Source of the DNA: Pandoraea sp.
GTDB taxonomy: Bacteria > Pseudomonadota > Gammaproteobacteria > Burkholderiales > Burkholderiaceae
Direction of reading: 5' to 3'
Assembly: GCF_004297875.1 (NCBI RefSeq)
Contig: NZ_SCSK01000047.1
Location: 52,220-116,219, forward strand
Length of the DNA: 64,000 nt
In this document: piece by piece, positions 1-11,752 of the stretch
How the letters are laid out: every line of letters begins with the position of its first letter
Numbering within the stretch: the stretch's first letter is position 1
Position numbers and translations under genes: made by a program
Notes under the pieces: generated by a model
The model's database searches: none
What the model was told of the DNA's origin: nothing
Seen by the model: only the letters and a program-made list of their open reading frames with translations

Positions 1-225
1 GTAATGCCGACGGCGCCGCAAGGCCTGGACAAACTGGCGCGCTATGCCAGGTTGATGGCGCCGCACGTTCCTTTGGTCGCGATTGGCGGCGTCAACGAGG
101 AAAATCTCGATCAGGTTCTGGCCACCGGCGTGGGCAGTGCCGCGGTGGTGCGCGCGGTTACCGAAGCCGGTGATCTGGCCGCCGCAGTGGCCACGCTGAA
201 ATCGCATTTCCGCGATCAGACTTGA
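1..225 (+). CDS. thiE: Thiamine-phosphate synthase, C-terminal part (5' end outside window)
   Basis: The last 74 codons of a ThiE-type TIM barrel. ThiE joins HMP-pyrophosphate and thiazole phosphate to make thiamine monophosphate in the cytosol. The fragment shows the VAIGGV strand followed by the G-S-A-A-V-V phosphate-binding segment typical of the family's C-terminus. The reading frame is open to base 1, so the gene starts upstream of the window. A perfect hairpin lies just after the stop. Family assignment from a partial sequence is fairly safe; the rest of the gene cannot be judged. Confidence 0.8.
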   Translation, partial: VMPTAPQGLDKLARYARLMAPHVPLVAIGGVNEENLDQVLATGVGSAAVVRAVTEAGDLAAAVATLKSHFRDQT

Positions 226-232
226 GCGCAGC

Positions 233-268
233 GCCAGCCGAATCGCCGGCCCTGGCGATTCGGCTGGC
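233..268 (+). terminator. Perfect 15-bp stem-loop after thiE
   Basis: Bases 233-247 and 254-268 are exact reverse complements with a 6-base loop. It sits 8 bases after the thiE stop and before the mla promoter, where a terminator is expected. There is no T-run after the stem, so it may be a Rho-associated or mRNA 3'-end-protecting hairpin rather than a classical intrinsic terminator. Confidence 0.6.
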
Positions 269-408
269 GGCCATGCCGAAAAATGCCCCCTTCTGCGCGC
301 GTGATCGCCTTGGTCTGACGCGGGTTTTGGCGCGCGCGCCCTCTGCCGGCAACCGGGCCTCGACACGGCCGTCGACCTACGCCAACTGCGTGCATCACAT
401 TTACCCCC

Positions 409-414
409 TATAAT
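409..414 (+). promoter_or_regulatory. Probable -10 box of the mla operon
   Basis: A perfect TATAAT lies 33 bases before the GTG of mlaF, preceded by a run of C. No convincing -35 hexamer is seen at 16-18 bases spacing. A second CCCCTATAAT of the same appearance precedes the ABC transporter gene at 4506. Confidence 0.5.
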
Positions 415-446
415 CCGCACATTGCACCGCAAAAAAACTAATTGAC

Positions 447-1265
447 GTGTCGATCGTGTCTACAGAAACCCTGCTTGAACTGAACGACGTCAGCTTCGGC
501 TACGCGGAGCGCCTGGTACTGTCAGGCCTGAACATGCGCTTTGGGCGCGGCAAGGTGGTGGCTGTCATGGGCGGCTCGGGCTGCGGCAAAACGACTGTGT
601 TGCGCCTGATTGGCGGGTTGGTGCGTGCTCGTCAGGGCACGATCGCTTACGGCGGTCGCGATATCGGTCAGCTGGACACCGCGGGCCTCTATCAGTTGCG
701 CCGCAAGATGGGCATGCTGTTTCAGTTCGGCGCGCTATTCACCGACATGAGCGTATTCGACAATGTCGCGTTCCCGCTGCGAGAGCACACCAGTCTGCCC
801 GACGAGGTGATTCGCGATCTGGTGCTGATGAAGCTCAATGCCGTCGGCCTGCGTGGCGCGCGCGATCTCAAGCCCGCCGAAATTTCGGGCGGGATGGCGC
901 GGCGCGTGGCGTTGGCCCGCGCGGTGGCGCTCGATCCGGAACTCATCATGTACGACGAACCATTTGCCGGACTCGATCCCATTTCGATGGGCATCACGGC
1001 GAATCTGATCCGCAAGCTCAATGACGCGCTGGGAGCCACGTCTATCCTCGTCACGCATGACGTGCCGGAATCGTTTGCGATCGCCGATTATGTCTATTTC
1101 ATCGCCAATGGTCGCATCTCGGCGGAGGGCACGCCCGCGCAACTGCGCGCGTCGAGCGATCCGATGGTGCGGCAGTTCATCGATGCCGAACCCGACGGTC
1201 CAGTGCCGTTTCACTATGCGGCCGCGCCGCTGGCCAACGACTTCGGCCTGGGAGGGCGCGCATGA
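447..1265 (+). CDS. mlaF: Phospholipid-transport ABC ATPase MlaF
   Basis: The ATPase of the MlaFEDB inner-membrane complex that moves phospholipids between the inner membrane and periplasmic MlaC to keep outer-membrane asymmetry. Walker A GGSGCGKTT is at residues 42-50, the Q-loop near 93, signature ISGGM at 146-150, Walker B LIMYDEP at 166-172 and the switch histidine near 204. The 272-aa length is normal. The chosen start is GTG; a second in-frame GTG three codons later is possible. The stop overlaps the mlaE start as ATGA, so the two are probably translationally coupled. Confidence 0.95.
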   Translation: MSIVSTETLLELNDVSFGYAERLVLSGLNMRFGRGKVVAVMGGSGCGKTTVLRLIGGLVRARQGTIAYGGRDIGQLDTAGLYQLRRKMGMLFQFGALFTDMSVFDNVAFPLREHTSLPDEVIRDLVLMKLNAVGLRGARDLKPAEISGGMARRVALARAVALDPELIMYDEPFAGLDPISMGITANLIRKLNDALGATSILVTHDVPESFAIADYVYFIANGRISAEGTPAQLRASSDPMVRQFIDAEPDGPVPFHYAAAPLANDFGLGGRA

Positions 1266-2032
1266 TTGCCGCGTTGGGTCGTATGGTCCGCACTCGGGTC
1301 GAACGCGTCGGCTATGCGACGCGGATGTTGTGGCATGTGCTGGGCGCCTCGGGCGCGATGTTGCGCCGGCCCCGACTTGTTACCGACCAGATCTTTTTCG
1401 TCGGAAACTATTCCTTCATCATCATTGCCGTGTCGGGCCTGTTCGTCGGGTTCGTGCTCGGACTGCAGGGCTATTACACGCTGAACAGATATGGTTCCGA
1501 GCAAGCGTTGGGTCTGCTGGTAGCCTTGTCGCTGGTGCGCGAACTCGGCCCGGTGGTCACGGCGCTGCTGTTTGCCGGACGGGCGGGCACTTCGCTGACC
1601 GCCGAGATTGGCCTGATGAAAGCCGGCGAGCAATTGACCGCGATGGAGATGATGGCGATCAACCCGCTGGCGCGAGTGGTCGCGCCGCGTTTCTGGGCCG
1701 GCGTGATCGCCATGCCCTTTCTGGCGGCGATCTTCAGCGCGATCGGCATCTTTGGCGGTTATCTGGTCGGCGTGCGGCTCATCGGCGTCGATTCGGGCGC
1801 TTTCTGGTCGCAGATGCAAAGCGGCGTCGATATCTGGAGTGATATCGCCAATGGCGTGATCAAAAGTGCGGTGTTTGGTGTGGCGGTGACGTTCATTGCG
1901 CTGTATCAGGGATATGAATCCCAACCGACGCCGGAGGGCGTGGCGCGTGCCACGACCCGCACGGTGGTATTCGCCTCGCTGGCCGTACTCGGTCTTGACT
2001 TCCTCTTGACCGCGTTGATGTTCAGCAATTAA
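1262..2032 (+). CDS. mlaE: Mla permease MlaE
   Basis: Inner-membrane permease subunit (256 aa) of the Mla complex. Several hydrophobic segments are visible, with the family's conserved stretch LVRELGPVVTALLFAGRAG and the later EQLTAMEMM coupling helix in the middle. It overlaps mlaF by four bases and is followed 8 bases later by mlaD, the order usual in beta-proteobacteria. Confidence 0.95.
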   Translation: MIAALGRMVRTRVERVGYATRMLWHVLGASGAMLRRPRLVTDQIFFVGNYSFIIIAVSGLFVGFVLGLQGYYTLNRYGSEQALGLLVALSLVRELGPVVTALLFAGRAGTSLTAEIGLMKAGEQLTAMEMMAINPLARVVAPRFWAGVIAMPFLAAIFSAIGIFGGYLVGVRLIGVDSGAFWSQMQSGVDIWSDIANGVIKSAVFGVAVTFIALYQGYESQPTPEGVARATTRTVVFASLAVLGLDFLLTALMFSN

Positions 2033-2040
2033 TCGATTGA

Positions 2041-2556
2041 ATGACGATGAAAAAACATGCACTGGACTTTTGGGTCGGCTTGTTCGTGGTCGCGGGTTTC
2101 GCCGCGTTGCTGTTTCTTGCCCTCAAGGCAGGCAACATGAGTTCGTTCTCGTTCAATGCCACTTACCCGATCAAGATGCGCTTCGACAATATCGGCGGGC
2201 TCAAGCTGCGCGCGCCGGTCAAGAGCGCCGGCGTGGTGGTCGGACGGGTCGCTGCGATCAAATTCGACGACAAGCGCTTTCAGGCTGACGTCACGCTCGA
2301 TATCGATTCGCAGTATCAGTTTCCGAAGGACTCCTCGGCCAAGATCCTGACCTCGGGCCTGCTCGGCGAGCAGTACATCGGCATCGAGCCGGGCGGCGAC
2401 GATCAAATGCTCAAACCCGGCGATACAATTTCCATGACGCAGTCCGCGATCGTACTTGAGAATCTCATCAGCCAGTTCCTTTACAGCAAGGCGGCTGACG
2501 CCGGCGGCGGGCACTCGCCAAGTGCTCCCGGCACTCCTGCCCCGCAAGGGAAATAA
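2041..2556 (+). CDS. mlaD: MCE-domain substrate-binding protein MlaD
   Basis: A 171-aa protein with one N-terminal membrane anchor (about residues 8-28) followed by an MCE domain (IRFDNIGGLKLRAPVKSAGV-like core). MlaD forms the periplasmic hexameric ring that binds phospholipid on top of MlaE. The C-terminus after about residue 155 is Gly/Pro/Ala-rich and probably disordered. Two ATGs are possible (2041 and 2047); the upstream Shine-Dalgarno is weak for both. Confidence 0.93.
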   Translation: MTMKKHALDFWVGLFVVAGFAALLFLALKAGNMSSFSFNATYPIKMRFDNIGGLKLRAPVKSAGVVVGRVAAIKFDDKRFQADVTLDIDSQYQFPKDSSAKILTSGLLGEQYIGIEPGGDDQMLKPGDTISMTQSAIVLENLISQFLYSKAADAGGGHSPSAPGTPAPQGK

Positions 2557-2559
2557 GCC

Positions 2560-3483
2560 ATGAAAAACAAAAAACACATAACGTTACTTTTGGCGACGTG
2601 CATGAGCGTCGCGGGGTGTTCGACGGTCCGGGCGCCGAGTCCGGCCGATCCGCTCGAAGGATTCAACCGCACCGTTTTCCAGTTCAATGACGATCTCGAT
2701 CGTTATGCGATGAAGCCGGTCGCGCAAGGGTACAAATTCGTCTTGCCCACGCCGATACGTGCCTCGGTAACCAACTTCTTTTCAAATTTGGGCGATGTCG
2801 ACAACCTGGCGAACAATCTGCTTCAGGCCAATGTCACGGCGGCCACGCAGGACTTGATGCGCATTGCCATCAACTCGGTGTTTGGCGTCGGCGGGCTGTT
2901 CGATTTCGCCACGCCGGCGGGATTGCCCAAACATAACCAGGACTTTGGTGTCACGCTGGGCAAGTGGGGACTGCCCTCAGGGCCCTACCTCGTGCTGCCG
3001 CTGTTTGGTCCGAGCACGGTACGCGATACGGTTGGCACGGTAGCCGACCTGCAAATCGATCCGTCCGGCTATTTCAAACCGATCTGGTTCCGCAACACGC
3101 TTTACGGTTTGCGCGTGGTCAACACGCGCGCCAATTATCTCGGTGCCACCAATCTGTTGGCTCAGGCGGCGCTGGACAAATACTCGTTCACGCGCGACGC
3201 CTATTTGCAGCGCCGGCAATATCTGATCAAGGGCAGCTCGGCGAGTGAACAGAACCTGCCCAACTATGACGATGAAAGCGGACCGACCTCGGCTGCGCCT
3301 GCTGCGCCGTCGAGCGCATCCGAACCGGCGAGCGAGGCCGCTCCAACGGGCGCGCCCGCGCCGGCAGGCGCCTCCGCGCCAGCGGCCGAACCCTCGGGCA
3401 CTGGCAACGGCAACAACAATGACAACGCGATGCCGGTGCCGAACCGGCAGATGGTGCCCAATTCGTTGCGGCTCTTCCGTTAG
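2560..3483 (+). CDS. mlaA: Outer-membrane lipoprotein MlaA (VacJ)
   Basis: MlaA removes mislocalised phospholipids from the outer leaflet of the outer membrane and passes them to MlaC. A lipoprotein signal peptide ends in the lipobox V-A-G-C with the acylated Cys at residue 20. The VacJ domain follows (DPLEGFNR..F.FND, residues about 31-230). The last 70 residues are a Pro/Ala/Ser-rich tail longer than in E. coli MlaA. The gene sits inside the mla operon instead of elsewhere in the genome, as is common in Burkholderiales. Confidence 0.93.
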   Translation: MKNKKHITLLLATCMSVAGCSTVRAPSPADPLEGFNRTVFQFNDDLDRYAMKPVAQGYKFVLPTPIRASVTNFFSNLGDVDNLANNLLQANVTAATQDLMRIAINSVFGVGGLFDFATPAGLPKHNQDFGVTLGKWGLPSGPYLVLPLFGPSTVRDTVGTVADLQIDPSGYFKPIWFRNTLYGLRVVNTRANYLGATNLLAQAALDKYSFTRDAYLQRRQYLIKGSSASEQNLPNYDDESGPTSAAPAAPSSASEPASEAAPTGAPAPAGASAPAAEPSGTGNGNNNDNAMPVPNRQMVPNSLRLFR

Positions 3484-3582
3484 CGAAACAGTTTGTTACA
3501 AGGGCGCCGTTGCCGGCGCCGAACTCCGTTTGCGGTATTTGTTCCAAGTCGGACAATCATGAGAATTCAAGGAAGGCATTAC

Positions 3583-4200
3583 ATGAAAAAATTCTTTCTC
3601 ATCCCCGTCATATCGTTTTTCATTGCCGGCGCGGCACTCGCGCAGAGCAATCTGGGGCCCGAGGATCTGGTCAAGCAGACGGTCAACGAGGTCATGGCCG
3701 CAGTCAAGGCGGACAAGTCGATACAAGCCGGCGATATTCAGCATATCTCCGAGTTGGTTCAGGAAAAAATCCTCCCGCACGCCGACTTCCAGCGGACGAC
3801 CCGCCTGGTGATGGGGCGCAACTGGAACAAGGCAACGCCGGAGCAGCAGCAACAAATCACCGAGCAATTCAAGCAACTGCTGATCCACACCTACTCGGGC
3901 GCGATCGCGCAGATTCGTAACCAGACTGTGACCTATCTGCCCTATCGAGGCCAGCCTGGCGACACCGATGCGGTGATTCGCACGCAAGTGATCAATAACG
4001 GCCAGCCGATCGAGATCGACTATCGTCTCGAGAAAACCCCGGCGGGTTGGAAGGTCTACGATATCAACGTGCTTGGCGCGTGGCTGATCCAGGCTTATCG
4101 GGATCAATTCACGCAGCAGATCAGCGAGCGCGGCGTCAGCGGCCTGCTGAGCTTCCTGACCGAGCGCAACCGTCAACTGGCATCCGGTACAGCAAAGTAA
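3583..4200 (+). CDS. mlaC: Periplasmic phospholipid carrier MlaC
   Basis: A 205-aa periplasmic shuttle between MlaA and MlaFEDB. I start it at 3583, not at the longer in-frame ATG 90 bases upstream, because a Shine-Dalgarno (GGAAGG, 3571) precedes this ATG and it opens a clean signal peptide (MKKFF...) ending AALA-Q near residue 21. The Tol_Tol_Ttg2 domain fills the rest, with the family's GRNW, YRL and WKVYD-type motifs visible. Confidence 0.93.
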   Translation: MKKFFLIPVISFFIAGAALAQSNLGPEDLVKQTVNEVMAAVKADKSIQAGDIQHISELVQEKILPHADFQRTTRLVMGRNWNKATPEQQQQITEQFKQLLIHTYSGAIAQIRNQTVTYLPYRGQPGDTDAVIRTQVINNGQPIEIDYRLEKTPAGWKVYDINVLGAWLIQAYRDQFTQQISERGVSGLLSFLTERNRQLASGTAK

Positions 4201-4203
4201 CCT

Positions 4204-4461
4204 ATGCTTGCGTTGCAACCCGAACTGACGCACGACACTGCTGCCGCGGTGCTGCGTGATGGCATGGCGTCGATCGACGCGGGGGAGACCCAGGTCGATT
4301 GCGCTGCGCTGATGCGCTTCGACTCCTCCGCGCTCGCGGTGTTGCTGGCGCTGCGGCGTCATGCGATCCGCCGTGGAGCGACACTGGCCTTCAGTAATCT
4401 GCCCGGCGAATTGGCGAGTCTGGCGCAGGTCTACGGCATCACCCATTTGTTGGCTAACTGA
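4204..4461 (+). CDS. mlaB: STAS-domain protein MlaB
   Basis: An 85-aa cytoplasmic STAS protein that binds MlaF and stabilises the transporter. The core DSSALAVLLAL is the family's conserved helix start. It begins 3 bases after mlaC and closes the mla operon; a new TATAAT follows at 4506. Confidence 0.88.
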   Translation: MLALQPELTHDTAAAVLRDGMASIDAGETQVDCAALMRFDSSALAVLLALRRHAIRRGATLAFSNLPGELASLAQVYGITHLLAN

Positions 4462-4505
4462 ACATCGCGCCGGCCGGCCGCTCGGCGGTCGGGGGCGACT
4501 TCCCC

Positions 4506-4511
4506 TATAAT
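4506..4511 (+). promoter_or_regulatory. Probable -10 box for the ABC-2 exporter operon
   Basis: TATAAT within CCCCTATAATCTGGGG, 69 bases before the ATPase start. The C/G runs around it also form a short dyad. No clear -35 is seen. Confidence 0.45.
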
Positions 4512-4579
4512 CTGGGGTTTCTTCAAATTCCCGTTCCAATTTATCCGGATGCGCCGCCCGCGAGCGGCGCGGATCGTTT

Positions 4580-5524
4580 ATGGCGGCTATCGAAATCCGT
4601 AACGTTAGAAAGCGCTATCGAGCCCTGCAGGCGCTCAAGGGCGTTACGTTCTCAATCGAGCAGGGCGAGTTCTTTGGCTTGCTCGGACCCAATGGCGCCG
4701 GCAAGACGACACTGATCAGCATTCTGGCCGGCCTCGCGCGCGCCGACTCGGGCAGCATTACGGTGCTCGGGCACGATGTGGTGCGCGACTACCGTCAGGC
4801 GCGTCGCGAGTTGGGCGTGGTACCCCAGGAATTGGTGTTCGATCCGTTCTTTACGGTGCGCGAGACGTTGCGCCTGCAGTCCGGCTATTTCGGGTTGCGC
4901 CACAACGACCCCTGGATCGACGAGGTCATGGCCAATCTGGATCTGACCGACAAGGCCGACGTCAACATGCGCGCGCTGTCCGGCGGCATGAAGCGCCGCG
5001 TGCTGGTGGCGCAGGCGCTGGTCCATCGACCGCCGGTGATCGTGCTCGACGAGCCCACCGCCGGCGTCGACGTCGAATTGCGGCAGACCCTGTGGAAGTT
5101 CATCGCTCGGCTCAACCGCGAGGGGCACACGATCGTGCTGACCACCCACTATCTGGAGGAGGCCGAGGCGCTGTGCGACCGGATCGCGATGCTCAAGCTC
5201 GGCGAAGTCGTCGCGCTCGAACCTACTGCTCAGTTGCTGCAGCGGTTCGGCGGACCCCGGCTGGTGCTGCGGTTCGCGCAGGGCACCCTGCCGGACAGCC
5301 TGCGACCGCTGCTGATCGAATCCCATAACCTGGACGGCCGGCACTTCGCGCTGCGCCTGGGGGGGTGTGACGAGGTCGAGTCGATCCTGGCGACGTGCCG
5401 CGCCAACGGCTGCGTGATCGAAGACATCGATATCCAGCGGGCCGATTTGGAAGACGTATTCGTGCAGATCATGGGCGACGCGCACGGCACCAGGCCGGCG
5501 TCGCTGGAAGAGGCGGCAATATGA
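4580..5524 (+). CDS. ABC transporter ATP-binding protein, ABC-2 (YadG-like) type
   Basis: A 314-aa ATPase partner of the permease encoded immediately downstream. Walker A GPNGAGKTT is at residues 36-44, the signature LSGGM at 133-137 and Walker B VIVLDEP at 153-159, followed by a 100-residue C-terminal extension as in YadG/DrrA-type exporters. Its stop overlaps the permease ATG (ATGA). The substrate cannot be told from sequence. Confidence 0.9.
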   Translation: MAAIEIRNVRKRYRALQALKGVTFSIEQGEFFGLLGPNGAGKTTLISILAGLARADSGSITVLGHDVVRDYRQARRELGVVPQELVFDPFFTVRETLRLQSGYFGLRHNDPWIDEVMANLDLTDKADVNMRALSGGMKRRVLVAQALVHRPPVIVLDEPTAGVDVELRQTLWKFIARLNREGHTIVLTTHYLEEAEALCDRIAMLKLGEVVALEPTAQLLQRFGGPRLVLRFAQGTLPDSLRPLLIESHNLDGRHFALRLGGCDEVESILATCRANGCVIEDIDIQRADLEDVFVQIMGDAHGTRPASLEEAAI

Positions 5525-6276
5525 CAGGTTTTCGCACGCTGCTGTACAAGGAGTTGTTGCGCTTCTGGAAGGTCGGTTTTCAGACGGTCGCCGCGCCGAT
5601 CATCACGGCGCTGCTTTACCTGCTGATCTTTGGCCACGTTCTCGAGGGCCGGGTAAAGGTCTACAGCCAGCTCAATTACACGGCGTTCCTGGTGCCGGGT
5701 CTGGTGATGATGAGCGTGCTGCAGAACGCGTTCGCCAACAGTTCGTCGTCGCTGATCCAATCGAAGATCACCGGCAACCTGGTGTTTGTGCTGCTGCCGC
5801 CGCTCACCCATTGGGAAATGTACGCCGCCTATGTGCTGGCATCGGTCGCGCGCGGCCTGACGGTGGGGCTGGGGGTGTTTCTTGTCACGGTGGCGTTCAC
5901 GCACCTGCTGTTTGCCGATCCGCTATGGATCCTGATGTTTGCGTTTCTGGGCGCGGCGATTCTCGGTACGCTCGGATTGATTGCCGGCATCTGGGCGGAG
6001 AAGTTCGATCAGTTGGCCGCCTTCCAGAATTTCCTGATCATGCCGGCCACTTTCCTGGCGGGAGTGTTTTACTCGATTCACTCGCTTCCCCCGTTGTGGC
6101 AGGCTGTTTCTCATCTGAATCCTTTTTTCTACATGATCGATGGCTTTCGCTATGGCTTTTTCGGCGTCTCCGACGTCGATCCGTTCGTCAGCCTGACGGT
6201 CGTCGGCATCACCTTCCTGGTGCTGGCGGCGATTGCAGTGCGCCTGTTGAGCACAGGCTATAAGCTGCGCCATTGA
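5521..6276 (+). CDS. ABC-2 type transporter permease (YadH-like)
   Basis: A 251-aa integral membrane protein with about six hydrophobic segments and the ABC-2 membrane domain. An in-frame ORF extends upstream inside the ATPase gene, but the ATG at 5521 is preferred because it overlaps the ATPase stop by four bases and opens the hydrophobic N-terminus typical of the family (MTGFRTLLYKELLRF). Together with the ATPase it would form a homodimeric exporter of unknown substrate. Confidence 0.9.
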   Translation: MTGFRTLLYKELLRFWKVGFQTVAAPIITALLYLLIFGHVLEGRVKVYSQLNYTAFLVPGLVMMSVLQNAFANSSSSLIQSKITGNLVFVLLPPLTHWEMYAAYVLASVARGLTVGLGVFLVTVAFTHLLFADPLWILMFAFLGAAILGTLGLIAGIWAEKFDQLAAFQNFLIMPATFLAGVFYSIHSLPPLWQAVSHLNPFFYMIDGFRYGFFGVSDVDPFVSLTVVGITFLVLAAIAVRLLSTGYKLRH

Positions 6277-6297
6277 ACAAATTCGTAAGGAGCGGCC

Positions 6298-6534
6298 ATG
6301 CTGCCCACCCCCGAACAGATCAAGCAATATATCGAGACAGGCCTGGCCTGTGAACACGTCGAAGTCGAAGGCGACGGCCAGCACTTCTATGCCACCATCG
6401 TCAGCAGCGCATTCGAGGGCAAGCGGCTGATTCAGCGCCATCAACTCGTGTACGGCGCGTTGGGTGAGCGCATGAAAGCGGAAATCCATGCGCTGTCGAT
6501 GAAAACTTTGACGCCGACCGAATGGCGTGCCTGA
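6298..6534 (+). CDS. ibaG: BolA/IbaG family protein
   Basis: A 78-aa BolA-fold protein. It has the RHQLVYGALGE helix with the invariant histidine and the V-E-V-E-G-D-G-Q-H-F strand used in binding Fe-S clusters with monothiol glutaredoxins. Its position next to murA is the same as ibaG in E. coli. A Shine-Dalgarno AAGGAG lies just upstream. Confidence 0.9.
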   Translation: MLPTPEQIKQYIETGLACEHVEVEGDGQHFYATIVSSAFEGKRLIQRHQLVYGALGERMKAEIHALSMKTLTPTEWRA

Positions 6535-6607
6535 AACCAAGCGGCAACCCCCGACATCACGGCAGGAACGAGAGCAAGGTGACAAACGCATCAAACGAGC
6601 GGCGTGA

Positions 6608-8658
<2,051 letters not shown>

Positions 8659-8664
8659 CACAGC

Positions 8665-9984
8665 ATGAAGATGAAGATACGCAAACTCGATGCGGCCGCG
8701 GCGGACTTCCCGCAGCAGCTGAGCCAGTTGCTCGCATTCGAAGCGAGTGAGGACGAAGCGATCGAACGCGCGGTTGCCGCGATCCTGGCCGACGTCAAAG
8801 CGCGCGGCGACGATGCGGTGCTTGAATACACCAATAATTTCGACAAGCTCGATGCGACCAGCATGGCGAGTCTCGAACTGCCGCCCGGCGAGCTCGAGGC
8901 CGCGCTCGATGGCCTCGAGCCCAAGCGTCGCGCCGCGCTCGAAGCGGCGGCCGCCCGTGTGCGCGCCTATCACGAAAAGCAGCGCATCGAATGCGGCAGC
9001 CACAGCTGGCAGTACACCGAGGCCGACGGCACCGTACTGGGGCAAAAAGTCACGCCGCTGGACCGCGTCGGCATTTATGTGCCTGGCGGCAAGGCGGCCT
9101 ACCCGTCGTCAGTGCTGATGAACGCGATTCCGGCGCGCGTGGCCGGTGTCAAGGAAATCATCATGGTGGTGCCAACGCCGGGTGGCGTGCGCAACCAACT
9201 CGTATTGGCGGCCGCCCATATTGCCGGAGTCGACCGGGTCTTCACTGTCGGCGGCGCGCAGGCGGTCGGCGCCCTCGCGTATGGCACCGCGACCCTGCCG
9301 GCGGTCGACAAGATCGTCGGGCCGGGCAACGCCTATGTTGCCGCCGCCAAGCGGCGGGTGTTCGGCACCGTCGGCATCGACATGATTGCCGGTCCGTCCG
9401 AAATCCTGGTGCTGTGCGACGGTACCACCAACCCCGACTGGGTGGCGATGGATCTGTTTTCTCAGGCCGAGCACGATGAGTTGGCCCAATCGATCTTGCT
9501 GTGCCCGGACGCCGCGTATCTGGCCAAAGTCGAAGCGGCCATTCAACGATTGATCGACGAGATGCCCCGGCAAGCGGTCATCCGCGCTTCGCTGGAAGGG
9601 CGCGGCGCGCTCATCAAAGTGCGCGACATGGACGAGGCGTGCGATATCGCCAACCAGATTGCCCCCGAACACCTCGAGATTTCCGCATTGAATCCCCAGC
9701 CGTGGGCCGACAGGATCCGCCACGCCGGTGCGATTTTCCTGGGGCAGTTCGCCAGCGAGAGCCTGGGCGATTACTGTGCCGGACCGAATCACGTGTTGCC
9801 GACCTCGCGTACCGCGCGCTTCTCGTCGCCGCTGGGGGTATATGACTTTCTCAAGCGCTCCAGCCTGATCCAGGTCAGCGAGGAAGGCGCCCAGATGCTG
9901 GGCGAGATCGCCGCCGAATTGGCTTACGGCGAGGGATTGCAGGCGCATGCCCGCAGCGCCGAATATCGATTGCGCTCTTCCTGA
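8665..9984 (+). CDS. hisD: Histidinol dehydrogenase
   Basis: A 439-aa zinc enzyme that oxidises L-histidinol to L-histidine in two NAD-dependent steps. Conserved pieces seen are [12 protein letters not shown], the zinc-site SQAEHDE, and APEHLEI with the catalytic E-H. It starts 6 bases after hisG. Confidence 0.95.
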   Translation: MKMKIRKLDAAAADFPQQLSQLLAFEASEDEAIERAVAAILADVKARGDDAVLEYTNNFDKLDATSMASLELPPGELEAALDGLEPKRRAALEAAAARVRAYHEKQRIECGSHSWQYTEADGTVLGQKVTPLDRVGIYVPGGKAAYPSSVLMNAIPARVAGVKEIIMVVPTPGGVRNQLVLAAAHIAGVDRVFTVGGAQAVGALAYGTATLPAVDKIVGPGNAYVAAAKRRVFGTVGIDMIAGPSEILVLCDGTTNPDWVAMDLFSQAEHDELAQSILLCPDAAYLAKVEAAIQRLIDEMPRQAVIRASLEGRGALIKVRDMDEACDIANQIAPEHLEISALNPQPWADRIRHAGAIFLGQFASESLGDYCAGPNHVLPTSRTARFSSPLGVYDFLKRSSLIQVSEEGAQMLGEIAAELAYGEGLQAHARSAEYRLRSS

Positions 9985-10001
9985 ACCCTCGAGAACAGGC
10001 T

Positions 10002-11075
10002 ATGTCCGCTTCGCTCGTGCAGCAACTGATTCGTCCTGACGTGCTGTCGATGCACAGCTACCCGGTGCCTGATGCCGCCGGCTTGCTCAAGCTGGATGCG
10101 ATGGAAAATCCCTACCGCCTGCCCGATGATTTGCGCGTTGCGCTGGGCCGGCACCTGAGCGAGGTGGCGCTGAACCGCTATCCGGCGCCGCGGCCGCAGG
10201 CGCTGCTCGACAAACTCAAGCACGTCATGCAGGTGCCCGCCGGCCATGAGCTCCTGCTGGGCAACGGTTCGGATGAAATCATCAGCATGATCGCGCTGGC
10301 CTGCGCGCGGCCCGGCGCCTGCGTGCTGGCGCCGGTGCCGGGTTTTGTGATGTACGAGATGTCGGCCCGCCTGAACGGCCTCGAATTCGTTGGCGTGCCG
10401 CTGCAGGAAGATTTCACGCTCGACCTGCCCGCCATGCTGACGGCGATCGAGCGCCACCGGCCGGCCGTTATCTATCTGGCCTACCCGAACAATCCGACCG
10501 GCAATCTGTTCGACGAGCAGGCGATGCAAGCGATCATCGTGGCCGCAGCCCATAGCCTGGTGGTCGTCGACGAGGCTTATCAGCCATTCGCGCAACGCAC
10601 ATGGATGGCGCGCCTGCCCGATTTCGCCAATTTGGTGGTGATGCGCACCGTGTCCAAGCTTGGCCTGGCGGGCATTCGACTTGGTTACCTGGCTGGCTCG
10701 CCGGCGTGGCTGGCGCAATTCGATAAAGTGCGGCCGCCCTACAACGTCAATGTGCTGACGCAGGCGACGACTGATTTCATGCTCGATCACGTCGACGTGC
10801 TCGACGCGCAGGCTGCCGCCCTGAGGGCCGAACGGCAGCGCCTGAGCGAGGCGCTCGGCGCGATACCGGGCGTGACGGTGTATCCCAGCGACGCCAACTT
10901 CCTGCTGATCCGCGTGCCGGACGCCGCAAAAATCTTCGATGGGATGCTGGCTCGCGGGGTTTTGATCAAAAACGTGGGTAAAATGCACACATTGCTGTCT
11001 CAATGCCTGCGTCTGACCGTCAGCTCGCCGGAAGAAAATGCCGTTATGTTGGCGGCACTCAAGGCCTCGCTGTGA
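10002..11075 (+). CDS. hisC: Histidinol-phosphate aminotransferase
   Basis: PLP-dependent fold-type I aminotransferase (357 aa) converting imidazole acetol phosphate to histidinol phosphate. Visible are the NPTG loop (164-167), D190 in VVVDEAY, and the PLP lysine K219 in [14 protein letters not shown]. The context inside the his cluster supports HisC over other class I/II aminotransferases. Confidence 0.94.
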   Translation: MSASLVQQLIRPDVLSMHSYPVPDAAGLLKLDAMENPYRLPDDLRVALGRHLSEVALNRYPAPRPQALLDKLKHVMQVPAGHELLLGNGSDEIISMIALACARPGACVLAPVPGFVMYEMSARLNGLEFVGVPLQEDFTLDLPAMLTAIERHRPAVIYLAYPNNPTGNLFDEQAMQAIIVAAAHSLVVVDEAYQPFAQRTWMARLPDFANLVVMRTVSKLGLAGIRLGYLAGSPAWLAQFDKVRPPYNVNVLTQATTDFMLDHVDVLDAQAAALRAERQRLSEALGAIPGVTVYPSDANFLLIRVPDAAKIFDGMLARGVLIKNVGKMHTLLSQCLRLTVSSPEENAVMLAALKASL

Positions 11076-11131
11076 GTGGGCGACCGGGATAGGCGGCAAT
11101 TACCATTTCTCTGAACGGACCCAACAACATC

Positions 11132-11719
11132 ATGCGCATCGCGGAAGTCGTTCGCAACACCAGCGAAACGCAAATACGCGTCCAGGTCAATCTCGACGGC
11201 ACCGGTGAGCGCCGTCTGGCCACGGGCGTGCCGTTTCTCGATCACATGCTGGATCAGATCGCCCGCCATGGACTCATCGATCTGGATGTCGAGGCCAACG
11301 GAGATCTGCATATCGACGATCACCACACCGTGGAAGACGTCGGCATCACGCTGGGTCAGGCAGTAGCCAAGGCCGTTGGCGACAAGAAAGGCATCGTGCG
11401 CTACGGGCACAGTTACGTGCCGCTCGACGAAGCGTTGTCGCGCGTCGTCGTCGATTTCTCGGGGCGTCCGGGGCTCGAGTTCCATGTGCCGTTCACGCGC
11501 GCGCGGGTCGGCAGTTTCGATGTCGACCTGACCATCGAGTTTTTCCGCGGCTTCGTCAATCATGCCGGCGTGACGCTTCACGTCGACAATCTGCGTGGCA
11601 TCAATGCCCACCATCAGTGCGAAACGGTGTTCAAGGCGTTTGGCCGCGCATTGCGCATGGCGCTTGAAATCGATCCGCGTGCCGCTGGAGCGATTCCGTC
11701 GACCAAGGGCAGTCTATGA
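11132..11719 (+). CDS. hisB: Imidazoleglycerol-phosphate dehydratase (monofunctional)
   Basis: A 195-aa manganese enzyme. The two metal-binding repeats are seen as DHHTVED and NAHHQCE, with [11 protein letters not shown] near the N-terminus. The histidinol-phosphatase domain fused to HisB in enteric bacteria is absent, so that step must be done by another protein not in this window. Confidence 0.95.
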   Translation: MRIAEVVRNTSETQIRVQVNLDGTGERRLATGVPFLDHMLDQIARHGLIDLDVEANGDLHIDDHHTVEDVGITLGQAVAKAVGDKKGIVRYGHSYVPLDEALSRVVVDFSGRPGLEFHVPFTRARVGSFDVDLTIEFFRGFVNHAGVTLHVDNLRGINAHHQCETVFKAFGRALRMALEIDPRAAGAIPSTKGSL

Positions 11720-11752
11720 AATCGCCGGCGTGGCCGTTCGGGTGCTGAGGTC

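Noticed and set aside
3493..3582. Longer start for mlaC
   Set aside because: The extra 30 residues are basic, have no ribosome site and would bury a perfect signal peptide.
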